From: Cyclobacteriaceae bacterium
GTDB taxonomy: Bacteria > Bacteroidota > Bacteroidia > Cytophagales > Cyclobacteriaceae
Length of the DNA stretch: 64,000 nt
Reading direction: 5' to 3'
Assembly: GCA_016787645.1 (NCBI GenBank)
Contig: JAEUUF010000019.1
Location: 1-64,000 of the forward strand
Within the stretch, counting starts at the first letter, position 1; each line of letters starts with the position of its first letter. Of this stretch, positions 26,785 through 35,733 are shown piece after piece. Below the pieces are notes generated by a model that worked only from the letters and a program-made list of their open reading frames with translations, was not told where the DNA came from and did no database searches. Position numbers and translations under genes: made by a program.

Positions 26785-27093
26785 ATGTTCATCATAGACA
26801 TCACCTATCTCGCTCCCCTGCCCCAGATCGATGCTGCCATGAGCGACCATATGAAGTTTCTCAATGCCTGTTACAAAAACAATCTCTTTATCGCTTCAGG
26901 GAGAAAGATCCCCAGGACAGGGGGTATCATCCTTGCAATAGGCAGTTCCAAAGAAGCCATTGAAGAACTCATGAATCAGGATCCGTTTGTGAAATTGAAA
27001 CTGGCTGAATTCAAAGTGACCGAGTTTCAGACATCGCAGATGAGCAAGGAGTTCAGGGGGTGTTGGAGCGAAGGAGTTAGAAGACGCCAGTGA
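26785..27093 (+). CDS. YciI family protein
   Basis: A 102-residue ferredoxin-like YciI/YCII domain protein: MFIIDITYLAPLPQIDAAM, the central His22-containing DHMKFL, ASGRKIPRTGGIILA, and MNQDPFV.. near residue 66. Related proteins have been proposed as small enzymes or dimer-forming ligand binders. The ATG at 26785 fits the family length and the position of the candidate -7 box. The stop codon directly abuts the stop of the convergent lipoprotein gene. Confidence 0.88.
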   Translation: MFIIDITYLAPLPQIDAAMSDHMKFLNACYKNNLFIASGRKIPRTGGIILAIGSSKEAIEELMNQDPFVKLKLAEFKVTEFQTSQMSKEFRGCWSEGVRRRQ

Positions 27094-27801
27094 CTACTTG
27101 ACGCTAACAAGCCCAGCCTTCTTCAACGCCTCTACCATGACAAGAGAAAAACCACTCGAGGCGGTAGCCAGGTCGTCAGGGTTGAAAGTTTCGGATTGCG
27201 CCGACCACACCAGTTTGGCAGTCTTGGTATCAAAGACCCGGCTTTCCATGAAATAGGTTTTGTCCTTTTCATAATATCCTTGTGTGGTGTACACGGATGA
27301 TCCGTTGACATAATATCCGCCAAATGCGCCATAGGTACCCGTGAGGGGCGCACCGCCCGTTGCCGGGGTATACCCCGTGCCGTAACCCAGGTTAGTTGGT
27401 GCATAGGAAGTAGTGCCCGGTATATACCGGCTTTCCTCTGTCTTTTTAATCAGGGTCACAGTCATGATCGCATCGTGTCCAAGGCTTTGGATTTTCTCCA
27501 CAGCCGCCTTTTTCTGTTCGGCCGTCTCCACCTCTTCCGTATGCGGGAAAAGCCCAAGGCTGCCGGTCACCTTCGTACCCGTCTTTTTGAACTGACGGGA
27601 AATATCCAGTTCAAGGGTTGCCCGCGCCTGCTTGTTCTTGGTCAGCACAGCCACAAAAATGTCCTTATACACACCGGCTTCCGGATCCTTCCACGACCCC
27701 GTAATCTTGGTCGCTGTCGCTGTTGATGAACAGGATTCCAATGCTGCAAAGCCAATAAAAAATAAAATGGAACTGAGAAAAACGTGAGCGAAAGATTTCA
27801 T
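27094..27801 (-). CDS. Lipoprotein of unknown function
   Basis: About 235 residues from the ATG at 27801, chosen because it opens a signal peptide with lipid Cys24 (ALESCSS). The mature protein has KITGSWKDPE, KKAAVEKIQSLGHDAIMTVTL, a Gly/Tyr/Thr-rich middle (about 125-170, YGTGYTPATGGAPLTG) and TAKLVWSAQSETFNP. The pattern resembles small periplasmic lipoproteins of the DUF4136 kind, but the match is not firm. An octamer repeat lies just upstream of the start. Confidence 0.75.
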   Translation of the reverse strand: MKSFAHVFLSSILFFIGFAALESCSSTATATKITGSWKDPEAGVYKDIFVAVLTKNKQARATLELDISRQFKKTGTKVTGSLGLFPHTEEVETAEQKKAAVEKIQSLGHDAIMTVTLIKKTEESRYIPGTTSYAPTNLGYGTGYTPATGGAPLTGTYGAFGGYYVNGSSVYTTQGYYEKDKTYFMESRVFDTKTAKLVWSAQSETFNPDDLATASSGFSLVMVEALKKAGLVSVK

Positions 27802-27828
27802 GTAGGATAATTTGGACGCTAATATACT

Positions 27829-27852
27829 CCTTAGCGCCTTCGCGTCTTTGCG
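27829..27852 (+). repeat. CCTTNGCG octamer repeat, three units
   Basis: CCTTAGCG CCTTCGCG TCTTTGCG in direct succession, upstream of the minus-strand lipoprotein gene. The same unit recurs at 35624-35666 and 36776-36799 in the same plus-strand orientation. Confidence 0.75.
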
Positions 27853-27913
27853 GTTCAGTTCCAAAAACCGAATTCACGGCGGCCTGAGCTACAAACCAGC
27901 CCCATCGCCACCG

Positions 27914-29542
27914 CTACATTACCCGCTTCCCGGGAACAACCTGTCCAGCCTGATGTAACACGACGTCAAACTTCCCGCTTGCGTTGGGTACAAATTCCAC
28001 CTGGGCATCGACAACTTTAAGAAAAAACTTGGTGGGAGCCTCTGCGAAGAGTTCAATCTTAGCCTGGCCCGTTGCCTGCGACATCAGGTGCCCATCTTCC
28101 TCGGTGATCACGAGATTCAAACCAGGCTGAATTTCATACGTACCGGCGTACTGCCTTAATAGTGAAGGATCCATTGGTATCTCCACACGAGATGGGATCG
28201 GCTTGTTGGTCTTCACCCCTTTGGTAATAGCCGCACGATTCTTTACCGTTGCCCCCTTCACTTCACCTTTCTCCAGTTCAAACAGCAGAATCGTAAAACC
28301 CGACTCGTAGGAAAAAGTGGTTTTATCCTGTGGAAAAATTTTGAACTTACTACTTCCACTGCGCTGGCTATAAAGTTGATCGCCTTCAAGCGTAATGTAA
28401 CGCGTTGTGCCATCTTCAAACTCATAGACACCGGTAAGTGATTGCGCATAGCCCGGATCAAGCTTGATCTTGGCCACCGGATCGGGGTAAGGTTTGCCGA
28501 TGACCTTACCTGCCATGCGCCTGCTGGTCTCCCCGGGATCGCTGCAGTCGCAATTGGCGAATACAGCCACGAACACATCTTCTTTTGGAAGGTAGATGGC
28601 ATTAGTAAGGAACCCAAAAATCCCGCCCGAGTGCTCGGTGGTCGGGCTCCCATTCACTTCCCCAATACCCCAGCCGTATCCATACTCTTGCACTTTTCCA
28701 TCGTTCAGCTTTACAGGCGTATGCGCAAGCTGAATAGTTTCCTTCTTCACCAATTTGTTGGCGTTGATGGCCAACTGCCAGCTGTACAGGTCATCCACCG
28801 TCGACATGATTGAACCGGCTGAGTAAGGCTGCGTCAGGCTGAGGTATTCAGCGCGAACATAATCCTCTTGTTTCTGATACCCCTGGGCGCGGTTCTTGAT
28901 GATCTTCGACTGGCTTCCATAATACGTGTTCTTCATGCCCAGGGGCGTGAAGATGTTCTTCTCAAGGAACTCAGGATAAGGAATGCCTGAAGCCTTTTCG
29001 ATGATGTAGCCGAGCATGAAATACGCCGAGTTGTTGTAGTTCCACTTCTCACCCGGGGCAAACTCCATCGGCTCATTCTTAAACAGATCAATCATCTCCA
29101 TGGGCTTCATGTCCTGGCGCCAAACCTTGGTCCATTTCTCAAGACTCGTATAACTTTTGATGCCCGAGGTATGCGTGAGTAAATGATGTATGGTAATCGT
29201 GGAGCCTTGCATCGGATAATCCGGGATGAATTTCGTCACCGGGTCATCCAGTTTGAGTTTACCCTGCTCCATGAGCATAAGGATAGAAACAGCCGTGAAT
29301 TGCTTGGTAATCGACCCGATCTCAAACACATGCTCGGGGCGCATGGCAACATTGTTCTCCATGTCCGCCATCCCGAATGCCTGCCGGTAAATCGCCTTTC
29401 CCCCTTTGGCCACCAGCGCCACCGCCCCCGGCTCGCCTGCCTTGTACTTCGCCTGCAGCATCGCGTCCAGCTCTGCGCTGAGGTTTTGACTGAAAGCAGG
29501 AATGAAAAGAAGACAAAGGAAAAACAGCAGGAAGTGTCGCAT
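27914..29542 (-). CDS. Serine hydrolase of the class C beta-lactamase / DD-peptidase fold
   Basis: About 542 residues from the ATG at 29542, which opens a signal peptide (MRHFLLFFLCLLFIPAFSQ). Catalytic motifs: S77xxK80 (GSITKQFT), Y169NN (WNYNNSAYF) and HSGG (about 305), all in family order. The C-terminal 180 residues hold two beta-rich repeats (GVYEFEDGTTRYITLEGD and GTYEIQPGLNLVITEEDG), the DUF3471-like extension of Bacteroidota serine hydrolases. It probably cleaves D-amino-acid peptides or esters in the periplasm; true beta-lactamase action is not implied. Divergent from the DUF1553 gene. Confidence 0.9.
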   Translation of the reverse strand: MRHFLLFFLCLLFIPAFSQNLSAELDAMLQAKYKAGEPGAVALVAKGGKAIYRQAFGMADMENNVAMRPEHVFEIGSITKQFTAVSILMLMEQGKLKLDDPVTKFIPDYPMQGSTITIHHLLTHTSGIKSYTSLEKWTKVWRQDMKPMEMIDLFKNEPMEFAPGEKWNYNNSAYFMLGYIIEKASGIPYPEFLEKNIFTPLGMKNTYYGSQSKIIKNRAQGYQKQEDYVRAEYLSLTQPYSAGSIMSTVDDLYSWQLAINANKLVKKETIQLAHTPVKLNDGKVQEYGYGWGIGEVNGSPTTEHSGGIFGFLTNAIYLPKEDVFVAVFANCDCSDPGETSRRMAGKVIGKPYPDPVAKIKLDPGYAQSLTGVYEFEDGTTRYITLEGDQLYSQRSGSSKFKIFPQDKTTFSYESGFTILLFELEKGEVKGATVKNRAAITKGVKTNKPIPSRVEIPMDPSLLRQYAGTYEIQPGLNLVITEEDGHLMSQATGQAKIELFAEAPTKFFLKVVDAQVEFVPNASGKFDVVLHQAGQVVPGKRVM

Positions 29543-29606
29543 CGGTTGAGTTTTAACTTCAATATACGGAGCGTACTGGGAATCGTTGTCGATCCGAGTC
29601 ACTGCC

Positions 29607-29648
29607 ACCCCCTCTCCATCTTACGGAGAGGGGGCCGGGGGGTGAGGT
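29607..29648 (+). repeat. Hairpin repeat copy between divergent genes
   Basis: CCCCCTCTCC-A-TCTTA-CGGAGAGGGGG followed by CCGGGGGGTGAGGT. One stem mismatch (A for G). It lies between the starts of two divergently transcribed genes, so it is not a terminator at this place. Confidence 0.88.
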
Positions 29649-29696
29649 CAGGCGAGATGGCAAAAGTTCCCTAAAATCGTCAACTTTGATAACCTC

Positions 29697-31997
29697 ATGC
29701 GATTTCTCTGTCTTTCACTTGCCCTACTAAGCTTCTCCCTCTTGTCTTCATGCAAAAGAGAGGGAAGGATCGCCCTCCAGAAAGATTCGGTAGACTTTAA
29801 TCTTCACATCCGGCCCATCCTCTCTGACCGCTGCTTCAAGTGCCACGGTCCAGATGGCGGCCAGCGGAAGGCCAACCTGCGACTTGATCTTCGCGAAAAT
29901 GCCCTGGCTCATCTGAAAGACAACCCGAATGAGTTTGTCATTGTGCCCGGCAATGCCGCCAAGTCAGAACTGTTCCGCAGGATCTCTGCCCATGACACTG
30001 CTCAGCTCATGCCACCTGTCAAGTCGAACCTCAAGCTGAACGAAGATGAGATCGCACTCATCGGAAAGTGGATCGACCAGGGTGCGCACTATAAAAAACA
30101 CTGGGCCTTCATCCCACCCCAGCCAGTTGTCGTTCCTAAAGTGAACACGAATGCGTGGCCACGCAATGATCTCGACCGGTTTACACTGGCACGAATGGAA
30201 GAGGCTGGACTTGTTCCGAATGAAGAAGCGGACAAAGAACGCCTGCTGAAACGTGTAAGCCTTGACATTACCGGCCTGCCTCCTTCACTGGAAGTGCAAG
30301 AGAAATTTCTCCATGATAGTTCTCCATCTGCTTACGAAAAATTGGTTGACGCTCTGCTGTCACAGGCACAGTATGGCGAGAAGATGGCCACCTATTGGAT
30401 GGATGTCGCCCGGTATGCGGATTCCCATGGCTACCAGGACGACGGCCTCCGTACCATGTGGCCGTGGCGGGACTGGGTGATTCATGCTTTTAATGAAAAT
30501 TATCCGTACGACCAGTTTGTCACCTGGCAACTGGCCGGTGACCTTCTGCCCGGTGCCACCAAGGAACAAGTATTGGCCACCGGTTTCAACCGCAACCACA
30601 AGATCACACAAGAGGGTGGCGTGATCCAGGAAGAGTACCGCATTGAATACGTAACCGACCGCACCAACACCTTTGGCAAGGCATTTCTTGCCCTCACCTT
30701 TGAATGCGCCCATTGCCACGATCATAAGTATGATCCGATCTCACAGAAAGACTACTACAGCACGTTCGCGTTCTTCAACCAGGTCCCGGAAAAAGGACTG
30801 GTTGGCGACATCACACTGGCCTCGCTCGCCGATCCGCCAAAAATCAAATTCACTTCACAAGAGATAAACGACCTCTATACCTACATCAACAAAAAGGATA
30901 CGGCTGCCGTGGAGGTGATGGTCATGAGAGATTCAGCGCGCCGCCCAACCTACATTCTCAAGCGGGGCGCTTATGACGCCCCGGGTGACAGGGTTTCTTT
31001 CGGTGTTCCTTCTGCTATACTCCCCTATGACTCCATGTCGTACGGCGCCAATCGCCTGGGTCTTGCCAAATGGTTGTTCGACAAAAAGAACCCGCTGACC
31101 GCACGTGTCTTCGTCAACCGCATGTGGCAGGAATTCTTTGGTCGTGGACTGGTGAAAACGTCCGGAGACTTCGGCATGCAGGGAGAAATGCCTTCCCACC
31201 CGGAATTGTTGGATTGGCTGGCGCTGGACTTCATGAACAACGGGTGGAATATCAAACGACTTGTCAAACAGATTGTGACTTCGGCTACCTACCGACAATC
31301 ATCCGTGATGGACAAAGACAAGATGGCCGTAGATCCCGAAAATATTCTCCTCTCCCGCGGACCACGCGTGCGCCTGTCAGCCGAAGCGGTGAGAGATCTC
31401 GCCCTGGCGAGCAGCGGGTTGCTGGTAAAGGAGATAGGTGGTCCCAGTATGAAAGTTTACCAGCCCAAGGGAATTTGGGAATCGTCGACATCGGGCAGAG
31501 GTGTTTTGGCTCGTTATATCCAGGATCATGGCGACAACCTGTATCGGCGCGGACTCTACAGCTTCATCAAGCGCACCGTCCCTCCCCCGGGGATGCTGAT
31601 GTTTGACGCGTCTAACCGTGACCAATGTGAAGTGAAGCGTTTGCGCACCAATACACCGCTCCAGGCGCTGATGCTAATGAATGATCCGACGATCCTCGAG
31701 GCCTCGCGCGTTTTCGCCCAACGGCTGCTGGCAGAAAAATCTACGGCAGAAGAGAAAATCACGAAAGCATTTCGATCCATCGTCTGCCGCGACGCCAAAC
31801 CCGAAGAGCTGGCCCTGCTGATCCAGTATTTCGAAGATGAAAAGATGAAATTTGAAAAATCGCCAGCGAAGGCCAGGCAATTAATCAAAGCCGGTGAATA
31901 CCCGCAGCCCGGGACCAATGACGTGGTTACACACGCTGCATTAATGCAGGTAATTCATACGGTATATAATATGGAGGAAGCCATAACAAAGACCTGA
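29697..31997 (+). CDS. DUF1549/DUF1553 domain lipoprotein with N-terminal cytochrome c-like motif
   Basis: A 766-residue exported protein: lipoprotein signal with lipid Cys19 (LLSSC), then a PSCyt1 cytochrome domain with the haem motif C46xxC49H50 (RCFKCHGPDGG) and LMPPVKSNLKLNEDE. The DUF1549 domain (about 150-350, WPRNDLDRFTLARMEEAGL, CAHCHDHKYDPISQKDYY with a second CxxCH) and the DUF1553 domain (about 440-700, NRMWQEFFGRGLV, DASNRDQCEVKRLRTNTPLQA) follow. Such proteins abound in Planctomycetes and occur in Bacteroidota; their reaction is unknown. First gene of a tightly packed block of five; 12 bases to the next gene. Confidence 0.93.
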   Translation: MRFLCLSLALLSFSLLSSCKREGRIALQKDSVDFNLHIRPILSDRCFKCHGPDGGQRKANLRLDLRENALAHLKDNPNEFVIVPGNAAKSELFRRISAHDTAQLMPPVKSNLKLNEDEIALIGKWIDQGAHYKKHWAFIPPQPVVVPKVNTNAWPRNDLDRFTLARMEEAGLVPNEEADKERLLKRVSLDITGLPPSLEVQEKFLHDSSPSAYEKLVDALLSQAQYGEKMATYWMDVARYADSHGYQDDGLRTMWPWRDWVIHAFNENYPYDQFVTWQLAGDLLPGATKEQVLATGFNRNHKITQEGGVIQEEYRIEYVTDRTNTFGKAFLALTFECAHCHDHKYDPISQKDYYSTFAFFNQVPEKGLVGDITLASLADPPKIKFTSQEINDLYTYINKKDTAAVEVMVMRDSARRPTYILKRGAYDAPGDRVSFGVPSAILPYDSMSYGANRLGLAKWLFDKKNPLTARVFVNRMWQEFFGRGLVKTSGDFGMQGEMPSHPELLDWLALDFMNNGWNIKRLVKQIVTSATYRQSSVMDKDKMAVDPENILLSRGPRVRLSAEAVRDLALASSGLLVKEIGGPSMKVYQPKGIWESSTSGRGVLARYIQDHGDNLYRRGLYSFIKRTVPPPGMLMFDASNRDQCEVKRLRTNTPLQALMLMNDPTILEASRVFAQRLLAEKSTAEEKITKAFRSIVCRDAKPEELALLIQYFEDEKMKFEKSPAKARQLIKAGEYPQPGTNDVVTHAALMQVIHTVYNMEEAITKT

Positions 31998-32009
31998 ACC
32001 AGCATTAGG

Positions 32010-33458
32010 ATGGACAACGAATTCATAAAAAACCGAATGCATGTCACCCGACGGCATTTCCTGGGCAAAATGAGCCTGGGTTTAGGTTCTGTCGCTCTAG
32101 GATCGCTCCTCATCCCCGACTTGTTCAGCGGCAAGGACGACACCCCTTTCCCCGTCGGCCTTCCTCATTTTGCACCCAAAGCCAAACGCATTATTTACCT
32201 GTTCCAAAATGGTGCGCCTTCGCAGCTGGAAAGTTTCGACTACAAGCCCTTGCTCTCGAAAATGAGAGGTGAGGAACTCCCTGCCTCTATCCGGATGGGT
32301 CAACGGCTCACCGGCATGACCTCCGGCCAAAAGAATTTCCCGTTAGTCGGCTCGCATTTTAAGTTTCAACAGTATGGCAAATCCGGTGCCTGGGTGAGCG
32401 AGTTGTTTCCGAATACAGCGAAGATTGTCGATGAGCTATGCTTCATCAAGTCCATGCACACCGAAGCGATCAATCACGACCCAGCACTCACTTTCATGCA
32501 GACCGGGGCGCAGCAAGGCAACCGGCCCAGCATGGGTGCCTGGCTCAGCTATGGCCTTGGCAGTGAAAACAAGAATTTGCCCGCCTTCTGCGTATTGCTT
32601 TCCCGCGGAAGAGGCAATGGCCAGGGCGTGTACTCCAAACTCTGGACGAACGGATTCCTCGATAGCATCCACCAGGGTGTGCAATTCAGCAGCAGCGAGG
32701 AACGTGTGCTGTATCTTAAAGATCCGAACGGCCGCGACCGGGAAGATAGCCGGAAGATGCTCGATCACCTGGCACAACTCAACGAACTGAACTACCAGGA
32801 ATTCGGCGATCCTGAAATCCAAACGCGCATACAGCAGTACGAGATGGCCTACCGGATGCAGACCGCCGTGCCAGAACTGACTGATCTTGCGCAGGAACCG
32901 GATCACATCATCAAAATGTACGGGGCGGATTGCCTTACACCAGGCACGTATGCTTCCAATTGTCTCCTGGCCCGCAAACTTTCGGAAGCCGGGGTCCGCT
33001 TCGTACAGTTGTATCACCAGGGGTGGGACCAGCACGGCAACATGGTGGGCGAAATGCCCCTCCAGGCGCAAGACGTTGACCGGGCAACCGCAGCGCTCAT
33101 CATGGATCTGAAGCAACGCGGGCTGTTGGATGAAACGCTGGTGATCTGGGGCGGTGAGTTTGGTCGAACCAATTACTGCCAGGGCGATATGTCCAACAAC
33201 AACTATGGGCGCGATCATCACCCGAGGTGTTATACGATCTGGATGGCCGGCGGCGGGGTGAAGCCTGGAATAGCCTATGGTGAGTCGGATGAATTTGGTT
33301 ACAACATCATTCGCGACCCGGTACACGTCAACGATTTTCACGCCACTGTTTTGCACTTGATGGGTCTTAACCATGAGCAACTCAACTTCAAACACCTCGG
33401 ACGCCGGTATCGTCTTACTGATGTAGCCGGCAAAGTCGTAAAGGGTATACTGGCCTAG
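32010..33458 (+). CDS. DUF1501 domain protein, Tat-type signal
   Basis: A 482-residue protein of the DUF1501 family, which has an alkaline-phosphatase/sulfatase-like fold. A twin-arginine leader (THVTRRHFLGK region, residues 10-20, with TRRHFLGK visible) suggests folded export. Later motifs are GAPSQLESFDYKP, CFIKSMHTEAINHDPA, ARKLSEAGVRFVQLYHQGWDQH and WGGEFGRTNYCQ, which hold the likely metal ligands. DUF1501 genes nearly always follow a DUF1553 gene, as here, so the two probably form a complex or act in series. No reaction is established. Confidence 0.93.
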   Translation: MDNEFIKNRMHVTRRHFLGKMSLGLGSVALGSLLIPDLFSGKDDTPFPVGLPHFAPKAKRIIYLFQNGAPSQLESFDYKPLLSKMRGEELPASIRMGQRLTGMTSGQKNFPLVGSHFKFQQYGKSGAWVSELFPNTAKIVDELCFIKSMHTEAINHDPALTFMQTGAQQGNRPSMGAWLSYGLGSENKNLPAFCVLLSRGRGNGQGVYSKLWTNGFLDSIHQGVQFSSSEERVLYLKDPNGRDREDSRKMLDHLAQLNELNYQEFGDPEIQTRIQQYEMAYRMQTAVPELTDLAQEPDHIIKMYGADCLTPGTYASNCLLARKLSEAGVRFVQLYHQGWDQHGNMVGEMPLQAQDVDRATAALIMDLKQRGLLDETLVIWGGEFGRTNYCQGDMSNNNYGRDHHPRCYTIWMAGGGVKPGIAYGESDEFGYNIIRDPVHVNDFHATVLHLMGLNHEQLNFKHLGRRYRLTDVAGKVVKGILA

Positions 33459-33463
33459 GCATC

Positions 33464-35614
33464 ATGCTGCGCACCTCACGCCTTCTTCTCAATATCATTT
33501 TCTTTCTGCAGGTCCTGCTCCTGTTCTTGTTCTTTTTCGAGGACCGATTGTCGCTGCCCGTGTGGTTGCAGGTTGCCGGCAGGCTGCACCCGGCATTACT
33601 CCACCTGCCCATCGCCGGCGTTGTTTTCGGAGTAGTACTCGAGTTCACACAAGGCCAATTCAAGAAGAAGGCCTTTGAAAAGTTCTCACTCAACGTGCTT
33701 GTCCTCACTTCACTCTCTGCATCTATTACCGCTTTGATGGGGGTCTTCCTCGCCCAGCAGGGTGACTACGGGGCGGATGCACTCACTCAACACAAGAACA
33801 GCGGCATCGTGCTGAGCTTCCTCTGTTATTTCCTGGCATTGACGCGCTTCTACGCCAAGCGGCGGGATATTCTGTACTATGGATTGGGCATCGTTACAGC
33901 GGGAACAGTAGTGTTCGCGGGTCACAGTGGAAGCGAGCTCACGCATGGTATTGATTTTGTGTTGCAGCCCTTGAGGAAATCTTCCCCTACCGAGGACGCC
34001 AACGCATCCGCCTTCCAACAGGTTGTCTATCCCATCCTTGAAAGGAAATGCACTTCCTGTCATAACCGAACAAAAGCAAAAGGTCGGTTAATAATGACCT
34101 CGCTCGAAGATTTGATCAAAGGAGGCAAAAACGGCAAGGAGTGGGTACCGGGTAAACCAGCCGAGAGCCGGATGATCCAGTATATTCATCTACCGGTAAG
34201 CGACGATGACCACATGCCCCCGGACGGCAAGCCGCAATTGACGAAACAAGAAATCAAACTGCTGGAGTCATGGATTGCGGCCGGCGCTGACGTGGAGAAG
34301 AAGCTAACGGACTTGCCTGAACCTGACTCTTTCAGAATATTAGGTACGGCCTCGTTAGCAACGATGTATATCGTACAAAGAGAAGAGAAAACTTATCCAT
34401 TTTCCGGCGCCGACGAGGAGTCCATAAAAGAAATGAACACGCCCTTCTGCTCAGTCTTCCCATTGTATCAAAATAGCCCCGCCCTTCAGGCTGATTTCTT
34501 TATCAGGGAATCATTTCAATCGTCGTCGCTGGAGCGCCTAAAAGAGGTGAAGGAGCAGTTGGTCGTCCTTAATCTTTCCAAGATGCCTGTGACTGACAAT
34601 GACCTGAGGGTAATCGGGACCTTTGACAACCTGGAAAAACTGAACCTCAATTTCACAAAGATCGATGGAAGTGGATTGCTCAGCCTTTCTTCATTGAGAC
34701 ACCTCGAATCATTGTCACTTGCTGGAACGTCTGTCACCACCCAAAGCCTCGGGCCCCTGTTGACCATGCCTTCCTTGAGGGAATTATTTGTTTGGAATAC
34801 CCAAGTGTCGGAAGAGGACAAGGTAAAGTTGTCGGCCACCTACCCGAATGTCACGATCATTACGACCGTATTTAAAGATGACCAGATCTTGCGTCTGAGC
34901 AAGCCCCTGTTGGTCAATGAAGGCGTACTAAAGAAAGGTGATTCTGTCCATCTTCGTCATTCCATGCCCGGAGTTACGATTCGGTATACCCTCGATGGCA
35001 TTAACCCCGACAGTATCGCGTCAAGCACGTATGAGCAACCATTCTCACTCACCACAACCTCCACGCTCAAAGCGATCGCCTGCAGACAAGGTTGGTATTG
35101 CAGCGAAATGCTCGAGACTACCTGCTTCGTCGAAGGACTCAAGCCCAAGGGCGCACACCTGATGACACCTCCAGACAAGGCATACCCCGGTGAAGGCGAC
35201 AAGAGTCTTACCGATGGAAGAAAAGGATTCATCGAAGATTTTAAAGAACCTTCCTGGCTGGGGTACCAGAACAATCCATTGGCCGCTGCTTTTGAATTTG
35301 ATGAAGGCACTCCGGAGAAGCACTCCATCGTGATCAGCTACGGAAAGAACACGGGCTCACATATTTTCCCGCCTGAAGCCGTTGAAGTGTGGGCAGGTCG
35401 AAATAGTCAGGATGCTAAACTAATCAAGTCGGTGAAAGTTACTCAACCCGTTGCCTACGATACACCACAAATAAGCGCACTGCTGATTCCCTTGCCGGCT
35501 GCAAAGCATACGTATTTCAAGGTTGTCGTGAAGCCCGTCTCCAAACTCCCCACCTGGCACAGCGCCAAAGGAAAGAAAGGTTGGGTTTTTGTGGACGAGG
35601 TTTTCTTCTATTAA
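33464..35614 (+). CDS. Membrane cytochrome c-like protein with leucine-rich repeats and FN3-associated domain
   Basis: A 716-residue protein 5 bases after the DUF1501 gene. Residues 1-155 form a DUF2231-like membrane domain of about five helices (GRLHPALLHLPIAGVVFG). Then comes a PSCyt1-type domain with haem motif C196xxC199H200 and HMPPDGKPQLTKQE. Residues about 365-465 are leucine-rich repeats (LVVLNLSKMPVTDNDLRVIG). Residues about 490-560 form a FN3-associated domain (VTIRYTLDGINPDS). The last 150 residues look like a carbohydrate-binding F5/8-type fold. It may pass electrons from or to the DUF1553 partner at the membrane; that is inference. Confidence 0.88.
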   Translation: MLRTSRLLLNIIFFLQVLLLFLFFFEDRLSLPVWLQVAGRLHPALLHLPIAGVVFGVVLEFTQGQFKKKAFEKFSLNVLVLTSLSASITALMGVFLAQQGDYGADALTQHKNSGIVLSFLCYFLALTRFYAKRRDILYYGLGIVTAGTVVFAGHSGSELTHGIDFVLQPLRKSSPTEDANASAFQQVVYPILERKCTSCHNRTKAKGRLIMTSLEDLIKGGKNGKEWVPGKPAESRMIQYIHLPVSDDDHMPPDGKPQLTKQEIKLLESWIAAGADVEKKLTDLPEPDSFRILGTASLATMYIVQREEKTYPFSGADEESIKEMNTPFCSVFPLYQNSPALQADFFIRESFQSSSLERLKEVKEQLVVLNLSKMPVTDNDLRVIGTFDNLEKLNLNFTKIDGSGLLSLSSLRHLESLSLAGTSVTTQSLGPLLTMPSLRELFVWNTQVSEEDKVKLSATYPNVTIITTVFKDDQILRLSKPLLVNEGVLKKGDSVHLRHSMPGVTIRYTLDGINPDSIASSTYEQPFSLTTTSTLKAIACRQGWYCSEMLETTCFVEGLKPKGAHLMTPPDKAYPGEGDKSLTDGRKGFIEDFKEPSWLGYQNNPLAAAFEFDEGTPEKHSIVISYGKNTGSHIFPPEAVEVWAGRNSQDAKLIKSVKVTQPVAYDTPQISALLIPLPAAKHTYFKVVVKPVSKLPTWHSAKGKKGWVFVDEVFFY

Positions 35615-35623
35615 CGATACGAC

Positions 35624-35666
35624 CCTTCGCGCCTTTGCGCCTTACTCGCACCTTTGCGCCTTTGCG
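35624..35666 (+). repeat. CCTTTGCG octamer repeat, five imperfect units
   Basis: CCTTCGCG CCTTTGCG CCTTACTCG CACCTTTGCG CCTTTGCG, 9 bases after the stop of the cytochrome gene. Same family and orientation as 27829-27852 and 36776-36799. Confidence 0.75.
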
Positions 35667-35733
35667 TGAAATTACCCTATCTTAACCCTACATTTTAATC
35701 ATTTGACCCCTTGGATGTAACGACCATCACCCT

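Noticed and set aside
29607-29648. Hairpin repeats as ordinary transcription terminators
   Set aside because: This copy lies between divergent starts and the stem is followed by G-rich sequence, not T.
32436-33395. Open frame of 319 codons on the minus strand
   Set aside because: Antisense to the DUF1501 gene, which has strong family motifs.
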